NCBI GenBank assembly: GCA_963774765.1 | Contig: CAVZGP010000010.1 | Coordinates: 1-64,000 of the forward strand | From: Sva-07 sp963774765 | Lineage (GTDB): Bacteria > Actinomycetota > Acidimicrobiia > Acidimicrobiales > Ilumatobacteraceae | DNA: 64,000 bases | Reading direction: 5' to 3' | Shown: positions 54,399-62,283 of the stretch, piece by piece | Position numbering within the stretch: the first letter of the stretch is position 1 | Layout of the letters: every line of letters starts with the position of its first letter | The notes under the pieces: model-generated | Database searches by the model: none | Seen by the model: the letters and a program-made list of their open reading frames with translations, nothing else | What the model was told of the DNA's origin: nothing | Translations under genes and position numbers: made by a program

Positions 54399-55151
54399 AT
54401 GACGGTGCAATGGGTCGGGCACGCGTCGGCACTGGTGGATGTGGGTGGCCACCGGATCCTGACCGACCCGCTGCTCACCCGACGTGTCGCTCACCTTCGG
54501 CGACGTCGACCGTTGCCGACCCCGGACGTCGCTGACGTCGACACCGTGGTGCTCTCTCACGCCCACCTCGACCACTTGCACCTGACGTCGCTGCGCCGAA
54601 TCCGCCCCGGCACGCGCATCCTCACCCCGGTCGGCACCGGTCGCCTGCTCCGCAACGCCGGGTTCCGCGACGTCACGGAGGTACGAACCGGCGATCGAAT
54701 CGAACTCGATGGAGGGGCTGTGAGCGTCGAGGTGGTCCCCGCAGCCCACAAGCACGGTCGGGGTCCACACAGCCGCGTGTCGGCACCGCCGGTCGGCTAC
54801 ATCGTCAGCGGCGAGGGTCGCCGCGTGTACTTTCCCGGCGATACCGACCTGTTCGACGAGATGTCCGACCTGCACGACATCGACATCGCGCTGCTCCCCA
54901 TCTGGGGATGGGGCTCATCGCTCGGAACGGGCCATCTCGATCCGACTCGGGCAGCGATCGCAACGGGCCTGATCCGCCCGGGGATCGTCGTGCCGATCCA
55001 CTGGGGAACGTACGCTCCGGAAGATGGTCGTCGCCAGCTGCCCAAGTGGTTCGACTCGCCCCCGGAACAGTTCCAGACGGCCCTCACCGACGCCGAGCTG
55101 TCACACCACCTCCACCTCCTTCAGCCTGGCGAATCGGTGACGGTGCCGTGA
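54399..55151 (+). CDS. MBL-fold metallohydrolase (UlaG-like)
   Basis: 250 residues. The metallo-beta-lactamase fold begins VQWVGHASALVDVGGHRILT. The metal motif HxHxDH is in VVLSHAHLDHLHLTSL, and further ligands are in VEVVPAAHKHGRG, FPGDTDLFD and VPIHWGTYAP. It resembles UlaG and NAPE-PLD-like hydrolases; the latter cleave phospholipids, which would suit the upstream lipid genes, but the substrate cannot be read from sequence. I used the ATG at 54399; in-frame GTGs at 54387 and 54363 are alternatives. The stop overlaps the lipoprotein GTG. Confidence 0.88.
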   Translation: MTVQWVGHASALVDVGGHRILTDPLLTRRVAHLRRRRPLPTPDVADVDTVVLSHAHLDHLHLTSLRRIRPGTRILTPVGTGRLLRNAGFRDVTEVRTGDRIELDGGAVSVEVVPAAHKHGRGPHSRVSAPPVGYIVSGEGRRVYFPGDTDLFDEMSDLHDIDIALLPIWGWGSSLGTGHLDPTRAAIATGLIRPGIVVPIHWGTYAPEDGRRQLPKWFDSPPEQFQTALTDAELSHHLHLLQPGESVTVP

Positions 55152-56140
55152 CGCCACAGGCCCTGACCCGTCTCGCAGCGGCTGCGTCGATCACGCTGAT
55201 GATCGCGGCGTGCACGACCGAACAGCAGTCGACGCCGCAGCCGACGCTCACGTCCACGACCTCGACGACCACCATCGCGCCGACCACCACCATCGCTCCA
55301 CCGGAATCGACCACCACCCAAGCACCGCCCGACACGACGACGACGACGGCGCCGGATGGACCGGCCGACGCCATCGTCGCGCTGTTGATCGGAGGCGCCG
55401 GCGATGGCGGCTGGCTCTTCCTCGGAGCGTGGCAGCAGGATCGATGGCAGCAGTCCACCGACCCGTCCGGCAATCCGATCCGTCCCGGCATCGACCCCAC
55501 CAGTCCCGTCACGGTCAGCAACCTGGACACCGAGATGTCCGCAGTCGTCGGCGACAACGTCGAGGCATGCTTCGACGGACGCGTCGGGCCGGCGCTCGAT
55601 GTCGACGTGGCGCCGCCCGAGCCGCCGGGATTCGGGTACAGCGCGGTCGCCGTGGTGCAGCCCCAATGGCCGCTCAAGCCTCGCCAGGTCGCGGTGACGT
55701 CGAGCGCACCCGATGCGTACGCGGCGCTCGGCGCGGCTGCCTTCGAGGCTGAACCCGTCGACGCCAGCCTGGGTGACGTCGAGCAACTCGTCGTCGCCGA
55801 CCTCGACGGCGACGGCGACGACGAAGCACTGGCCTCGTTCGAGTTCGTCCAGTCGAACACGGTCCTCGGCGCGCCAGGCGATCTCGCCGCACTCCTCCTG
55901 ATCGACACGACGACCCGCGCCGCCGACACGGTGCTGCTCGCGGTGGTCGACGAGGATCTCGGTGACGAGTCGTTCCCGATCATCGAGCGCTATCGAGTGC
56001 TCGACGTGGCCGACCTCAACGGCGACGGTCGGATGGAGGTTCTCGTGCATGCCTGGTACTACGAGGGCGCATCGGTCATCGTGTTCACCTACGACGGCAC
56101 CGAACTCACCGAGGTGCTCTCCACCGGTTGCGGCGCCTGA
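55148..56140 (+). CDS. Lipoprotein with FG-GAP/VCBS-like calcium repeats
   Basis: 330 residues. The signal peptide ends in a lipobox, SITLMIAAC, so Cys22 would be lipidated. A Thr-rich wall-spanning stretch (STTSTTTIAPTTTIAPP) follows. The globular part contains two Asp-rich loops, VADLDGDGDDEALASFEF and VADLNGDGRMEVLVHAWYY, typical of FG-GAP/VCBS beta-propeller blades that bind calcium. The ligand and role are unknown. The GTG overlaps the MBL gene stop, so they are coupled. The gene ends at a palindrome copy. Confidence 0.85.
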   Translation: MTPQALTRLAAAASITLMIAACTTEQQSTPQPTLTSTTSTTTIAPTTTIAPPESTTTQAPPDTTTTTAPDGPADAIVALLIGGAGDGGWLFLGAWQQDRWQQSTDPSGNPIRPGIDPTSPVTVSNLDTEMSAVVGDNVEACFDGRVGPALDVDVAPPEPPGFGYSAVAVVQPQWPLKPRQVAVTSSAPDAYAALGAAAFEAEPVDASLGDVEQLVVADLDGDGDDEALASFEFVQSNTVLGAPGDLAALLLIDTTTRAADTVLLAVVDEDLGDESFPIIERYRVLDVADLNGDGRMEVLVHAWYYEGASVIVFTYDGTELTEVLSTGCGA

Positions 56141-56174
56141 GAATTTCACCCGGGTCTGACCCCTGGTGAAATTC
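56141..56174. repeat. Dispersed GGGGTC-core palindrome, copy E (imperfect)
   Basis: GAATTTCACCCGGGTC, T, then GACCCCTGGTGAAATTC. The right arm equals copy C; the left arm has lost one base (ACCC instead of ACCAGG). It fills the gap between the convergent lipoprotein and carboxyltransferase genes, and the carboxyltransferase stop is the next base on. Confidence 0.88.
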
Positions 56175-58049
56175 TCACCAGGTGTCGATGTTGGGGCGGC
56201 GCGGGGGTGCGGTCGGATCGGTGGCGGCGCGGTGGGTCTCGGGCGCCGAATCGAAGATCGTGGTGATCCATCGGCGCGTGTCGACCGGGTCGATCACGTC
56301 GTCGATCTCGAAGAACGAGGCAACGCTCACAGCCTTGCCGTGGGCGTACATCCGATCGACCATCTCGCGGAACAGTTCCTCACGTTCCGCGTCGTCGGTC
56401 ACGGCTTCGAGTTCCTTGCGGTACCCGAGGCGGACGGCCCCCTCGAGGCCCATGCCACCGAACTCGCCCGTGGGCCACGACAGGCAGGCCATCGGTGCCT
56501 TGGTGGTGCCGCCCATCATCGCCTGGGCCCCGAGGCCATAGGCCTTGCGGGTCACCACCGACACCATCGGCACCGACAGGTTCGCACCGGTCACGAACAG
56601 GCGGCTGCAGTGACGCACCAGTGCCGTCGCCTCGACGTCGGGGCCGACCATCATTCCCGGCGTGTCGACCAACGTGACGATCGGCAGTCCGAACGCGTCG
56701 CACAACTGCATGAAGCGGGCAGCCTTGTCGGCGCCATCGGAGTCGATCGCCCCCGCGAGGTGGCCCGGGTCGTTGGCGATCACCCCGATTGGTCGTCCCT
56801 CGATCCGCGCCAACGCGGTGACCATGCCGACACCGAACTCGCGCCGCAACTCCAGCACCGAGTCGGTGTCGAAGAGCCCGTCGATCGCGCGGCGGATGTC
56901 GTAGGCACGCAAGCGGTCGACGGGCACGACATCGCGCAGCGCTTCCTGGTCGGGCGCCTCCCACGTCGTGGTGCGACCTTGGAAGTACGCCAGGTACTGC
57001 TTGGCGACTCCGACCGCCTCGGCCTCGTCGGCCACGACGATGTCGACGACGCCGTTGGCCCGCTGCACCTCGATCGGTCCGATCTCGGTGGGCCGGAACA
57101 CACCGAGGCCACCGCCCTCGATCATCGCAGGCCCACCCATCCCGATGTTCGAATCCTCGGTGGCGATGACGACGTCGCAGCATCCGAGGATCGCCGCGTT
57201 GCCGGCGAAGCAGTACCCCGAGTTCACGCCGACCAGCGGCACCGTGCCCGACAGTTCAGCAAACCACCGGAACGCCAGACAGTCGAGGCCGCTCACGCCG
57301 ATGCCGTCGGTGTCGCCCGGACGACCTCCGCCACCCTCGGTGAAGAACACGATTGGAAGCTGCAACTGCTCGGCCACCTCGAACAGGCGGTCCTTCTTGC
57401 GGTGGTTCTGCGTGCCCTGTGTTCCGGCGAGCACGGTGTAGTCGTACGAGACGGCAACGACCTTCGCGGCTCGTCCCGCGGGACCAGACCCGAACAACTC
57501 GCCGTTCACCTCGCCGATCCCACCGACGAGCCCGTCGGCCGGTGTCGACACGATCAGGTCGTCGACGCTGCGCCGACGCCGCTGCGCGGCGATCACGAGC
57601 GGGCCGTACTCGACGAAGGTACCGTCGTCGACGAGGTCGCCGATGTTCTCGCGGGCCGTGCGATGCCCACGGCCCCGACGCCGCTCGACCGCCTGCGGGC
57701 GCTCTTCGTCGAGGCCCACGCTGTGGCGTTCGATCACCTCGCGCAGGTCGTCACGGTCCAACCCGAGCGGCCCCGCCACAACGGTCGGCGTACGAGATGT
57801 GCCTGGCACATCGTGTACGCCCGGGGTGATGCGGACGAGGTCCTGGCCGATCGTGACGGTGTCGCCCTGGACGACGGCGAGCGAGGCAATCACGCCGGAG
57901 ACAGGTGCGACCACCTCGTGGTGCATCTTCATCGACTCGACGAGCGCAAGGGCGTCGCCGGCGACCACTACTGCGCCGACCTCGACGAACAGACCGACGA
58001 TCGTTCCCTGCAGTTCGGCGGACACGGCGACGTGGTTGGTCATCGTCAT
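56175..58049 (-). CDS. Acyl-CoA carboxyltransferase with N-terminal biotinyl domain
   Basis: 624 residues. Residues 1-75 form a biotinyl/lipoyl domain with LVESMKMHHEVVAPVSG (biotin on Lys41). After a charged linker, two carboxyltransferase halves follow: GSGPAGRAAKVVAVSYDYTV, FFTEGGGGRPGDTDG and GYCFAGNAAILGCCDVVIA, then VDTPGMMVGPDVEATALVRH and MMGGTTKAPMACLSWPTGEF. The order BCCP-CT is unusual, since the biotinyl domain normally sits on the biotin carboxylase subunit. No biotin carboxylase is adjacent; the one at 37836-39908 already has its own biotinyl domain. The ATG at 58049 or 58043 could be used. Confidence 0.9.
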   Translation of the reverse strand: MTMTNHVAVSAELQGTIVGLFVEVGAVVVAGDALALVESMKMHHEVVAPVSGVIASLAVVQGDTVTIGQDLVRITPGVHDVPGTSRTPTVVAGPLGLDRDDLREVIERHSVGLDEERPQAVERRRGRGHRTARENIGDLVDDGTFVEYGPLVIAAQRRRRSVDDLIVSTPADGLVGGIGEVNGELFGSGPAGRAAKVVAVSYDYTVLAGTQGTQNHRKKDRLFEVAEQLQLPIVFFTEGGGGRPGDTDGIGVSGLDCLAFRWFAELSGTVPLVGVNSGYCFAGNAAILGCCDVVIATEDSNIGMGGPAMIEGGGLGVFRPTEIGPIEVQRANGVVDIVVADEAEAVGVAKQYLAYFQGRTTTWEAPDQEALRDVVPVDRLRAYDIRRAIDGLFDTDSVLELRREFGVGMVTALARIEGRPIGVIANDPGHLAGAIDSDGADKAARFMQLCDAFGLPIVTLVDTPGMMVGPDVEATALVRHCSRLFVTGANLSVPMVSVVTRKAYGLGAQAMMGGTTKAPMACLSWPTGEFGGMGLEGAVRLGYRKELEAVTDDAEREELFREMVDRMYAHGKAVSVASFFEIDDVIDPVDTRRWITTIFDSAPETHRAATDPTAPPRRPNIDTW

Positions 58050-58062
58050 GCCACCGGTCTAG

Positions 58063-59367
58063 TCAGCTGACGCGGTCAGGCGAGCGTTGGAACGTCGTGA
58101 TCGACTGTTCGCCCATCACCAACTCGGCCGCGACCGCGGCGAAGAGCGCCGGCACGATGAAGCCTGGTTGTCCGGTCGCTTCCGCGACGAACATCACCGC
58201 CGCGAGCGGAACCCGGTAGCCGGCACCGAGGAAGGCGGCGATCCCGAGCAGCACGTACAACGTCGGGTCGAGCGGGTTGACGATGTCGCCGACGCCACGG
58301 CCGACGATCGCTCCCCCGACGACCAACGGTACGAACAAACCTCCGACGCCGCCACCGGCGAGTGTCGTCGCCGTGGCCAGACACCGCAGCGCGAACACCA
58401 CCGCGAGCAGCCAGAGGGCGTGCTCCTCCGACAACCATCGGATCACCTCGTAACCGGTCCCGATCGTCAGACTCTCGCCGGTCAACACCCGGCTGATCAC
58501 GAACAGGACGACCAACGTGATGCTCGCCAGCAGCACCCGCAGCGCCACAGGACGATACGTGAAGGCCTTTGCGTGTCGGATCAAGCGGGAAAAGGCGCGC
58601 GCCCCGATGGCACAGCAGATCCCGATCAGGATCGCGCCGGCGAGGTCGCGGTACTGGAACGACGCCACCCGATCGGTCTCGAACACGAAGATCGGGTTGG
58701 TGTTGCTCAAGGCCACGAAGACGAGGTAGCCGGACGCGCTCGCCACCAATGCCGGCAGCAGCATGCGGCGCGCCATCTGATCGCGGAAGGGCACCTCGAG
58801 CGCGAAGATCGCCCCGGTGGCGGGTGCCTTGAAGATGGCGGCGACGCCCGCGGCGGCACCTGCGACAAGCAACGTGCGGTGATCGACGCCACGGAAGGCC
58901 TTGGGAAGCCGACGCTGGATCATCGCTCCGAGCGCTGATCCCCCGTACATCGAGGGGCCTTCGAGTCCCATCGGGCCGCCGAATCCGAGCGTTGTGATCG
59001 CCGCCGCCATACGCCCCATGAACGCACGCGGGCGCAACGGATATTCGGGATCGTGGAATGCCCGCAGGTATTCGTCCGACGTCGCCGACGAGGCACCGTT
59101 GCCGACGGTCTTCAGCAGGATCGCCGACAGCATCAGGCCGACACCGGGTGCGATGGCGCCGACCCAGAGCGGTCCCTGCACGATCTTCTCGTAGACGAAC
59201 TCGACGACGATGAACTCGAAGAAGCGCACGAACAACCCGGTGACCGCACCGGTGAACGCTGCCAGCAATACGACTTCTCGGGAGCGTCGTACCAGGTCGC
59301 GGAACTCGCCGGTGCGGATGTCGAAGGTGGATGGGCGCCACCCCATCGTCACCTTGTCGCGCCACAC
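58063..59367 (-). CDS. ClC family chloride channel/antiporter
   Basis: 434-residue membrane protein with about 10-12 helices. Selectivity-filter motifs are recognisable: GFGGPMGLEGPSMYGGS (GxEGP region) and AGGGVGGLFVPLVVGG (GxFxP). The usual GSGIP segment is not clear: ILLKTVGNGASSATSDEYL stands in its place. The gating-glutamate position in GLEGP is present, which in ClC proteins can mean proton-coupled exchange. No CBS domains are attached. The start is GTG at 59367; an ATG at 59346 is possible. It lies 13 bp ahead of the biotinyl-carboxyltransferase gene's start on the same strand order (downstream on minus strand after that gene). Confidence 0.9.
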   Translation of the reverse strand: MWRDKVTMGWRPSTFDIRTGEFRDLVRRSREVVLLAAFTGAVTGLFVRFFEFIVVEFVYEKIVQGPLWVGAIAPGVGLMLSAILLKTVGNGASSATSDEYLRAFHDPEYPLRPRAFMGRMAAAITTLGFGGPMGLEGPSMYGGSALGAMIQRRLPKAFRGVDHRTLLVAGAAAGVAAIFKAPATGAIFALEVPFRDQMARRMLLPALVASASGYLVFVALSNTNPIFVFETDRVASFQYRDLAGAILIGICCAIGARAFSRLIRHAKAFTYRPVALRVLLASITLVVLFVISRVLTGESLTIGTGYEVIRWLSEEHALWLLAVVFALRCLATATTLAGGGVGGLFVPLVVGGAIVGRGVGDIVNPLDPTLYVLLGIAAFLGAGYRVPLAAVMFVAEATGQPGFIVPALFAAVAAELVMGEQSITTFQRSPDRVS

Positions 59368-59419
59368 GACGGCTCAGTGTAGGCACGACCCCGACGGGCA
59401 CGAGGTACCCTCGCAGACC

Positions 59420-60499
59420 ATGTCGATGGCAGTGGTGACAGGCGCAGCAGGTCTGATCGGTTCGCAAGCGGCGATGCACTTCGCGTCGATCGGCCTCGAC
59501 GTGGTCGGCGTCGACAACGACATGCGCCGCGTGTTCTTCGGTGACGACTCCTCCACGGCGTGGATGGTCACCGAACTCGAACGCACCCTCGGCGATCGGT
59601 ATCGCCACGCCAGCGTCGACATCCGCGACCGCGGTGGCATCGATGCACTCTTTGCCGAGTACGGCTCCGACATCTCGCTCGTGATCCACACCGCGGCGCA
59701 ACCGTCGCACGACTGGGCAGCCCGCGAGCCGTTCACGGACTTCGACGTCAACGCCGTCGGCACGCTCAACGTGCTGGAGGCCACCCGCCAACACTGTCCC
59801 GAGGCGGCGTTCATCTTCACCTCGACCAACAAGGTCTACGGCGACACGCCGAACCGGTTGCCGTTGATCGAGCACGACACCCGCTGGGAGATCGATCCGT
59901 CACACACCTACGTCGGTGGGATCCGCGAGGACATGTCGATCGACACCACCCTGCACTCGATCTTCGGCGCCTCCAAGGTCGCCGCCGACGTGATGGTGCA
60001 GGAGTACGGGCGCTACTTCGGCATGCAGACCTCGGTGTTCCGCGGTGGCACGCTCACCGGCCCGAACCACGCGGCCGCCGAACTGCACGGGTTCCTGGCC
60101 TACGTCATGCAGTGCACGATGACCGGCACCCCGTACCGCGTGTTCGGATACCAGGGCAAGCAGGTCCGCGACACGATCCACTCCGCCGATCTCATCTCGT
60201 GTTTCGACCACGTGTACCGCGCCGCCAAGGACGGAACACCCCGTTCCGGCGAGGTCTACAACATCGGTGGCGGGCGTTTCTCGAACTGCAGCGTGCTCGA
60301 GGCCATCTCGCTGTGCGAGGAGATCACCGGCAACACGCTCGACTGGACCTACGTCGACGACAACCGCGTCGGTGACCACATCTGGTGGATCGGCGACAAC
60401 GGACGCTTCGCCGAGCACTACCCCACGTGGTCGCTCACCTACGACGTGCCCGCCATCCTCACCGAGATGCACGACGCCAATCGCGAGCGGTGGGCGTGA
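59420..60499 (+). CDS. NAD-dependent nucleotide-sugar epimerase (CDP-paratose 2-epimerase-like SDR)
   Basis: 359-residue extended SDR. The Rossmann motif is AVVTGAAGLIGSQAA. The substrate region includes FTSTNKVYGDTPNRLPL and FRGGTLTGPNHAAAELHGFL. The catalytic YxxxK is altered to FGASK (HSIFGASKVAAD), so Tyr appears replaced by Phe; another Tyr may serve. The closest resemblance I see is to CDP-tyvelose/paratose epimerases. It supplies sugar for the surface polysaccharide block that follows. The ATG at 59420 sits after a 52-bp region divergent from the ClC gene. Confidence 0.87.
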   Translation: MSMAVVTGAAGLIGSQAAMHFASIGLDVVGVDNDMRRVFFGDDSSTAWMVTELERTLGDRYRHASVDIRDRGGIDALFAEYGSDISLVIHTAAQPSHDWAAREPFTDFDVNAVGTLNVLEATRQHCPEAAFIFTSTNKVYGDTPNRLPLIEHDTRWEIDPSHTYVGGIREDMSIDTTLHSIFGASKVAADVMVQEYGRYFGMQTSVFRGGTLTGPNHAAAELHGFLAYVMQCTMTGTPYRVFGYQGKQVRDTIHSADLISCFDHVYRAAKDGTPRSGEVYNIGGGRFSNCSVLEAISLCEEITGNTLDWTYVDDNRVGDHIWWIGDNGRFAEHYPTWSLTYDVPAILTEMHDANRERWA

Positions 60500-60529
60500 C
60501 GTTGGCCGACGACTCGTGATCGGTGCCCG

Positions 60530-61327
60530 ATGATCGACAGAGGAAAGGTCGACGTGATCGGCGTCGGGGTCGACGCCGTCGACTACGAGGCAGCGGTGTC
60601 GCGAATCATCGACGCCGCCGTCGCGCAGCGCCCGTACCGGGTGTCGGCACTGGCCGTGCACGGCGTCATGACCGGTGTCGACGAACCAGAGCACCTCGCC
60701 CGCCTCAACTCGTTCGAGTTGGTCACACCCGATGGTCAGCCGGTGCGATGGGCGATGAACTGGCTGCACGACACCGGCCTCCCCGACCGCGTCTACGGTC
60801 CCGACCTGACCTTGGCGGTCTGCCGAGCAGCCGTCGAACGCGATCTGTCGGTGTACTTCCACGGCAGCACAGCCGACACGCTCGGGCACCTCGTACGTCG
60901 ATTGCCGACATTGGTTCCCGGAATCCGGATCGCGGGCACCAGCCCGTCGACCTTCGCAACGTCGACCCCCGCCGAACTCGACGAACTCGCAGCGACCATC
61001 CGATCGACCGGCGCGTCGATCTGCTTCGTCGGCCTCGGATGTCCGCGCCAGGAAGTGTTCGTGTACGAGAACGCCCAACGGTTGTCGATGCCCTGCCTGG
61101 CGGTCGGTGCGGCGTTCGACTTCCATGCCGGCCTCGCCAAGGAGCCGCCGGCCTGGGTGCAGCGGTCCGGCCTGCAATGGGCGCAACGCCTGATGGGTGA
61201 CCCGCGACGTCTGTGGCGTCGTTACGTGATTCTCAACCCCCGCTACGTCGGTCGAGTGTTCGCACAGCGCTACGGTCGCTACTCGCCCCCGACCGAACTC
61301 CCGCCACCACACATCGGCTTCAGCTGA
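60530..61327 (+). CDS. WecG/TagA/CpsF family glycosyltransferase
   Basis: 265-residue GT26 glycosyltransferase that adds a second sugar to a lipid-linked monosaccharide. The motifs FELVTPDGQPVRWAM, RVYGPDLTLAV, FVGLGCPRQEVFVYEN and VGAAFDFHAGLAKEPP are all typical. The ATG at 60530 gives MIDRGKVDVIGVGVDAV. An in-frame GTG at 60554 has AGAGGAAAGG just upstream and is a credible alternative. It would act on the product of the WbaP-type transferase encoded convergently at 61350-62072. Confidence 0.93.
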   Translation: MIDRGKVDVIGVGVDAVDYEAAVSRIIDAAVAQRPYRVSALAVHGVMTGVDEPEHLARLNSFELVTPDGQPVRWAMNWLHDTGLPDRVYGPDLTLAVCRAAVERDLSVYFHGSTADTLGHLVRRLPTLVPGIRIAGTSPSTFATSTPAELDELAATIRSTGASICFVGLGCPRQEVFVYENAQRLSMPCLAVGAAFDFHAGLAKEPPAWVQRSGLQWAQRLMGDPRRLWRRYVILNPRYVGRVFAQRYGRYSPPTELPPPHIGFS

Positions 61328-61335
61328 GCTCCCCG

Positions 61336-61351
61336 GAGTTCGCGCGAACTC
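61336..61351. terminator. Palindrome between convergent tagA-like and sugar transferase genes
   Basis: GAGTTCGCGCGAACTC is a perfect 16-bp palindrome touching the sugar transferase stop. AGCTGAG and CTCAGCT around it allow an alternative larger hairpin. It probably ends transcription from both sides. Confidence 0.5.
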
Positions 61352-62072
61352 AGCTCCCGACGTTCTCGCCCAACAGCGCCCGCGGCGTCCTCGTCAGGAT
61401 CTGCAGATCCGTGCGCAATGACACCCGCTGCACGTAGGCGAGATCCCACTGCCCGTTCTCGTGCATTGGGCCGCTGCCACGCGCCGAGACCTGCCACAGT
61501 CCGGTGAGCCCGGGCTTGACATAGTGCCGCTGGTGCAGGGCCGGCGGGTACTGCTCGACGACCGAGTCGAGTTCGGGCCGCGGACCGACCACGCTCATCT
61601 CGCCGCGCAGGACGTTGAGGAGTTGCGGAAGCTCGTCGAGGCTGTACCGGCGCAACACGCGACCGACCCGGGTGTGGCGTGGGTCGTTGTCGGACTTGTG
61701 CGTTTGGCGACGATCGTGGATCACGTCGAGGCGCTGGCCGCGACGATCGGGGCTCATCGTGCGGAACTTGAGGACCTCGAAGGGTTGGCCGTCGGCACCG
61801 ATTCGGCGCTGACGGAACAGCACCGGCCGCCCGATCGTCGACGCGACCACCCCGGCGATCACCGCCATCGGGATCGCAGCAGCCCCCAACGCGGCGAGCG
61901 CCAGCACCCGATCGAACATCGGCTTGACGACGCGCACGTAGAGAGTGCGTGGCTTGTCGACTCTCGGAAGCTCCACGAGTGGCGTCGACGGCAGCCACGC
62001 GGTGTCCTGCCTCTCGACCGCGTTCGTTGACCACAGGTGCGTCGAGCCCAATGCCACGACTTCGCTCGTCAT
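61350..62072 (-). CDS. Undecaprenyl-phosphate sugar phosphotransferase (WbaP/WcaJ-type, short form)
   Basis: 240 residues. A single membrane anchor (VLALAALGAAAIPMAVIAGV) is followed by the bacterial sugar-transferase domain: GRPVLFRQRRIGADG, VLKFRTM, RRYSLDELPQLLNVLRGEMS, VVGPRPEL and KPGLTGLWQVSARG. It moves a sugar-1-phosphate from a nucleotide sugar to undecaprenyl phosphate, starting a repeat unit. It is the short form without the five-helix N-terminal domain. The ATG at 62072 has AAAGGCGG upstream and is preferred over ATGs at 62087-62090. Confidence 0.93.
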   Translation of the reverse strand: MTSEVVALGSTHLWSTNAVERQDTAWLPSTPLVELPRVDKPRTLYVRVVKPMFDRVLALAALGAAAIPMAVIAGVVASTIGRPVLFRQRRIGADGQPFEVLKFRTMSPDRRGQRLDVIHDRRQTHKSDNDPRHTRVGRVLRRYSLDELPQLLNVLRGEMSVVGPRPELDSVVEQYPPALHQRHYVKPGLTGLWQVSARGSGPMHENGQWDLAYVQRVSLRTDLQILTRTPRALLGENVGS

Positions 62073-62090
62073 GTTTCCGCCTTTCATCAA

Positions 62091-62120
62091 GCCACGGAGT
62101 TGGACATCACTCTCCGTGGC
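62091..62120 (-). other. Leader hairpin upstream of the sugar transferase
   Basis: GCCACGGAG and CTCCGTGGC form a 9-bp stem around 12 nt. A second small hairpin, CCATCCC/GGGATGG (62149-62165), lies further upstream. Both would be in the ~108-nt 5' leader if the promoter at 62188-62217 is right. They could be a control element. I match it to no known riboswitch. Confidence 0.45.
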
Positions 62121-62187
62121 GATACTTCCGCCACCGGTCGCATTTCACCCATCCCAGAGGGATGGATGACCCTTTCCCGGCTTGACG

Positions 62188-62217
62188 ATTATCCCATCCG
62201 GGACAGACTCGAGGCAA
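62188..62217 (-). promoter_or_regulatory. Candidate promoter of the sugar transferase
   Basis: On the minus strand, TTGCCT (62212-62217) and GATAAT (62188-62193) are separated by 18 bp, close to the sigma-70-type consensus. It is one of the few AT-rich stretches in the window. Confidence 0.5.
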
Positions 62218-62232
62218 CCACTTGACCAAGAC

Positions 62233-62260
62233 TTGACGACCACTCAATGTGGGATTTATC
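62233..62260 (+). promoter_or_regulatory. Candidate promoter of the sulfotransferase
   Basis: TTGACG (62233-62238) and TTTATC (62255-62260) with a 16-bp spacer, ending 23 bp before the sulfotransferase ATG. A second TTGACC lies just upstream. The -10 match is weak. Confidence 0.35.
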
Positions 62261-62283
62261 GAGCGGGGCTACGATCACCGCCC

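Noticed and set aside
1515..56174. Insertion sequence or prophage as a source of the dispersed palindromes.
   Set aside because: No transposase, integrase or phage structural gene is found in the window, so mobility remains an inference only.
62073..62283. The sugar transferase leader considered as a c-di-GMP riboswitch.
   Set aside because: The hairpins do not show the conserved GEMM core sequences.
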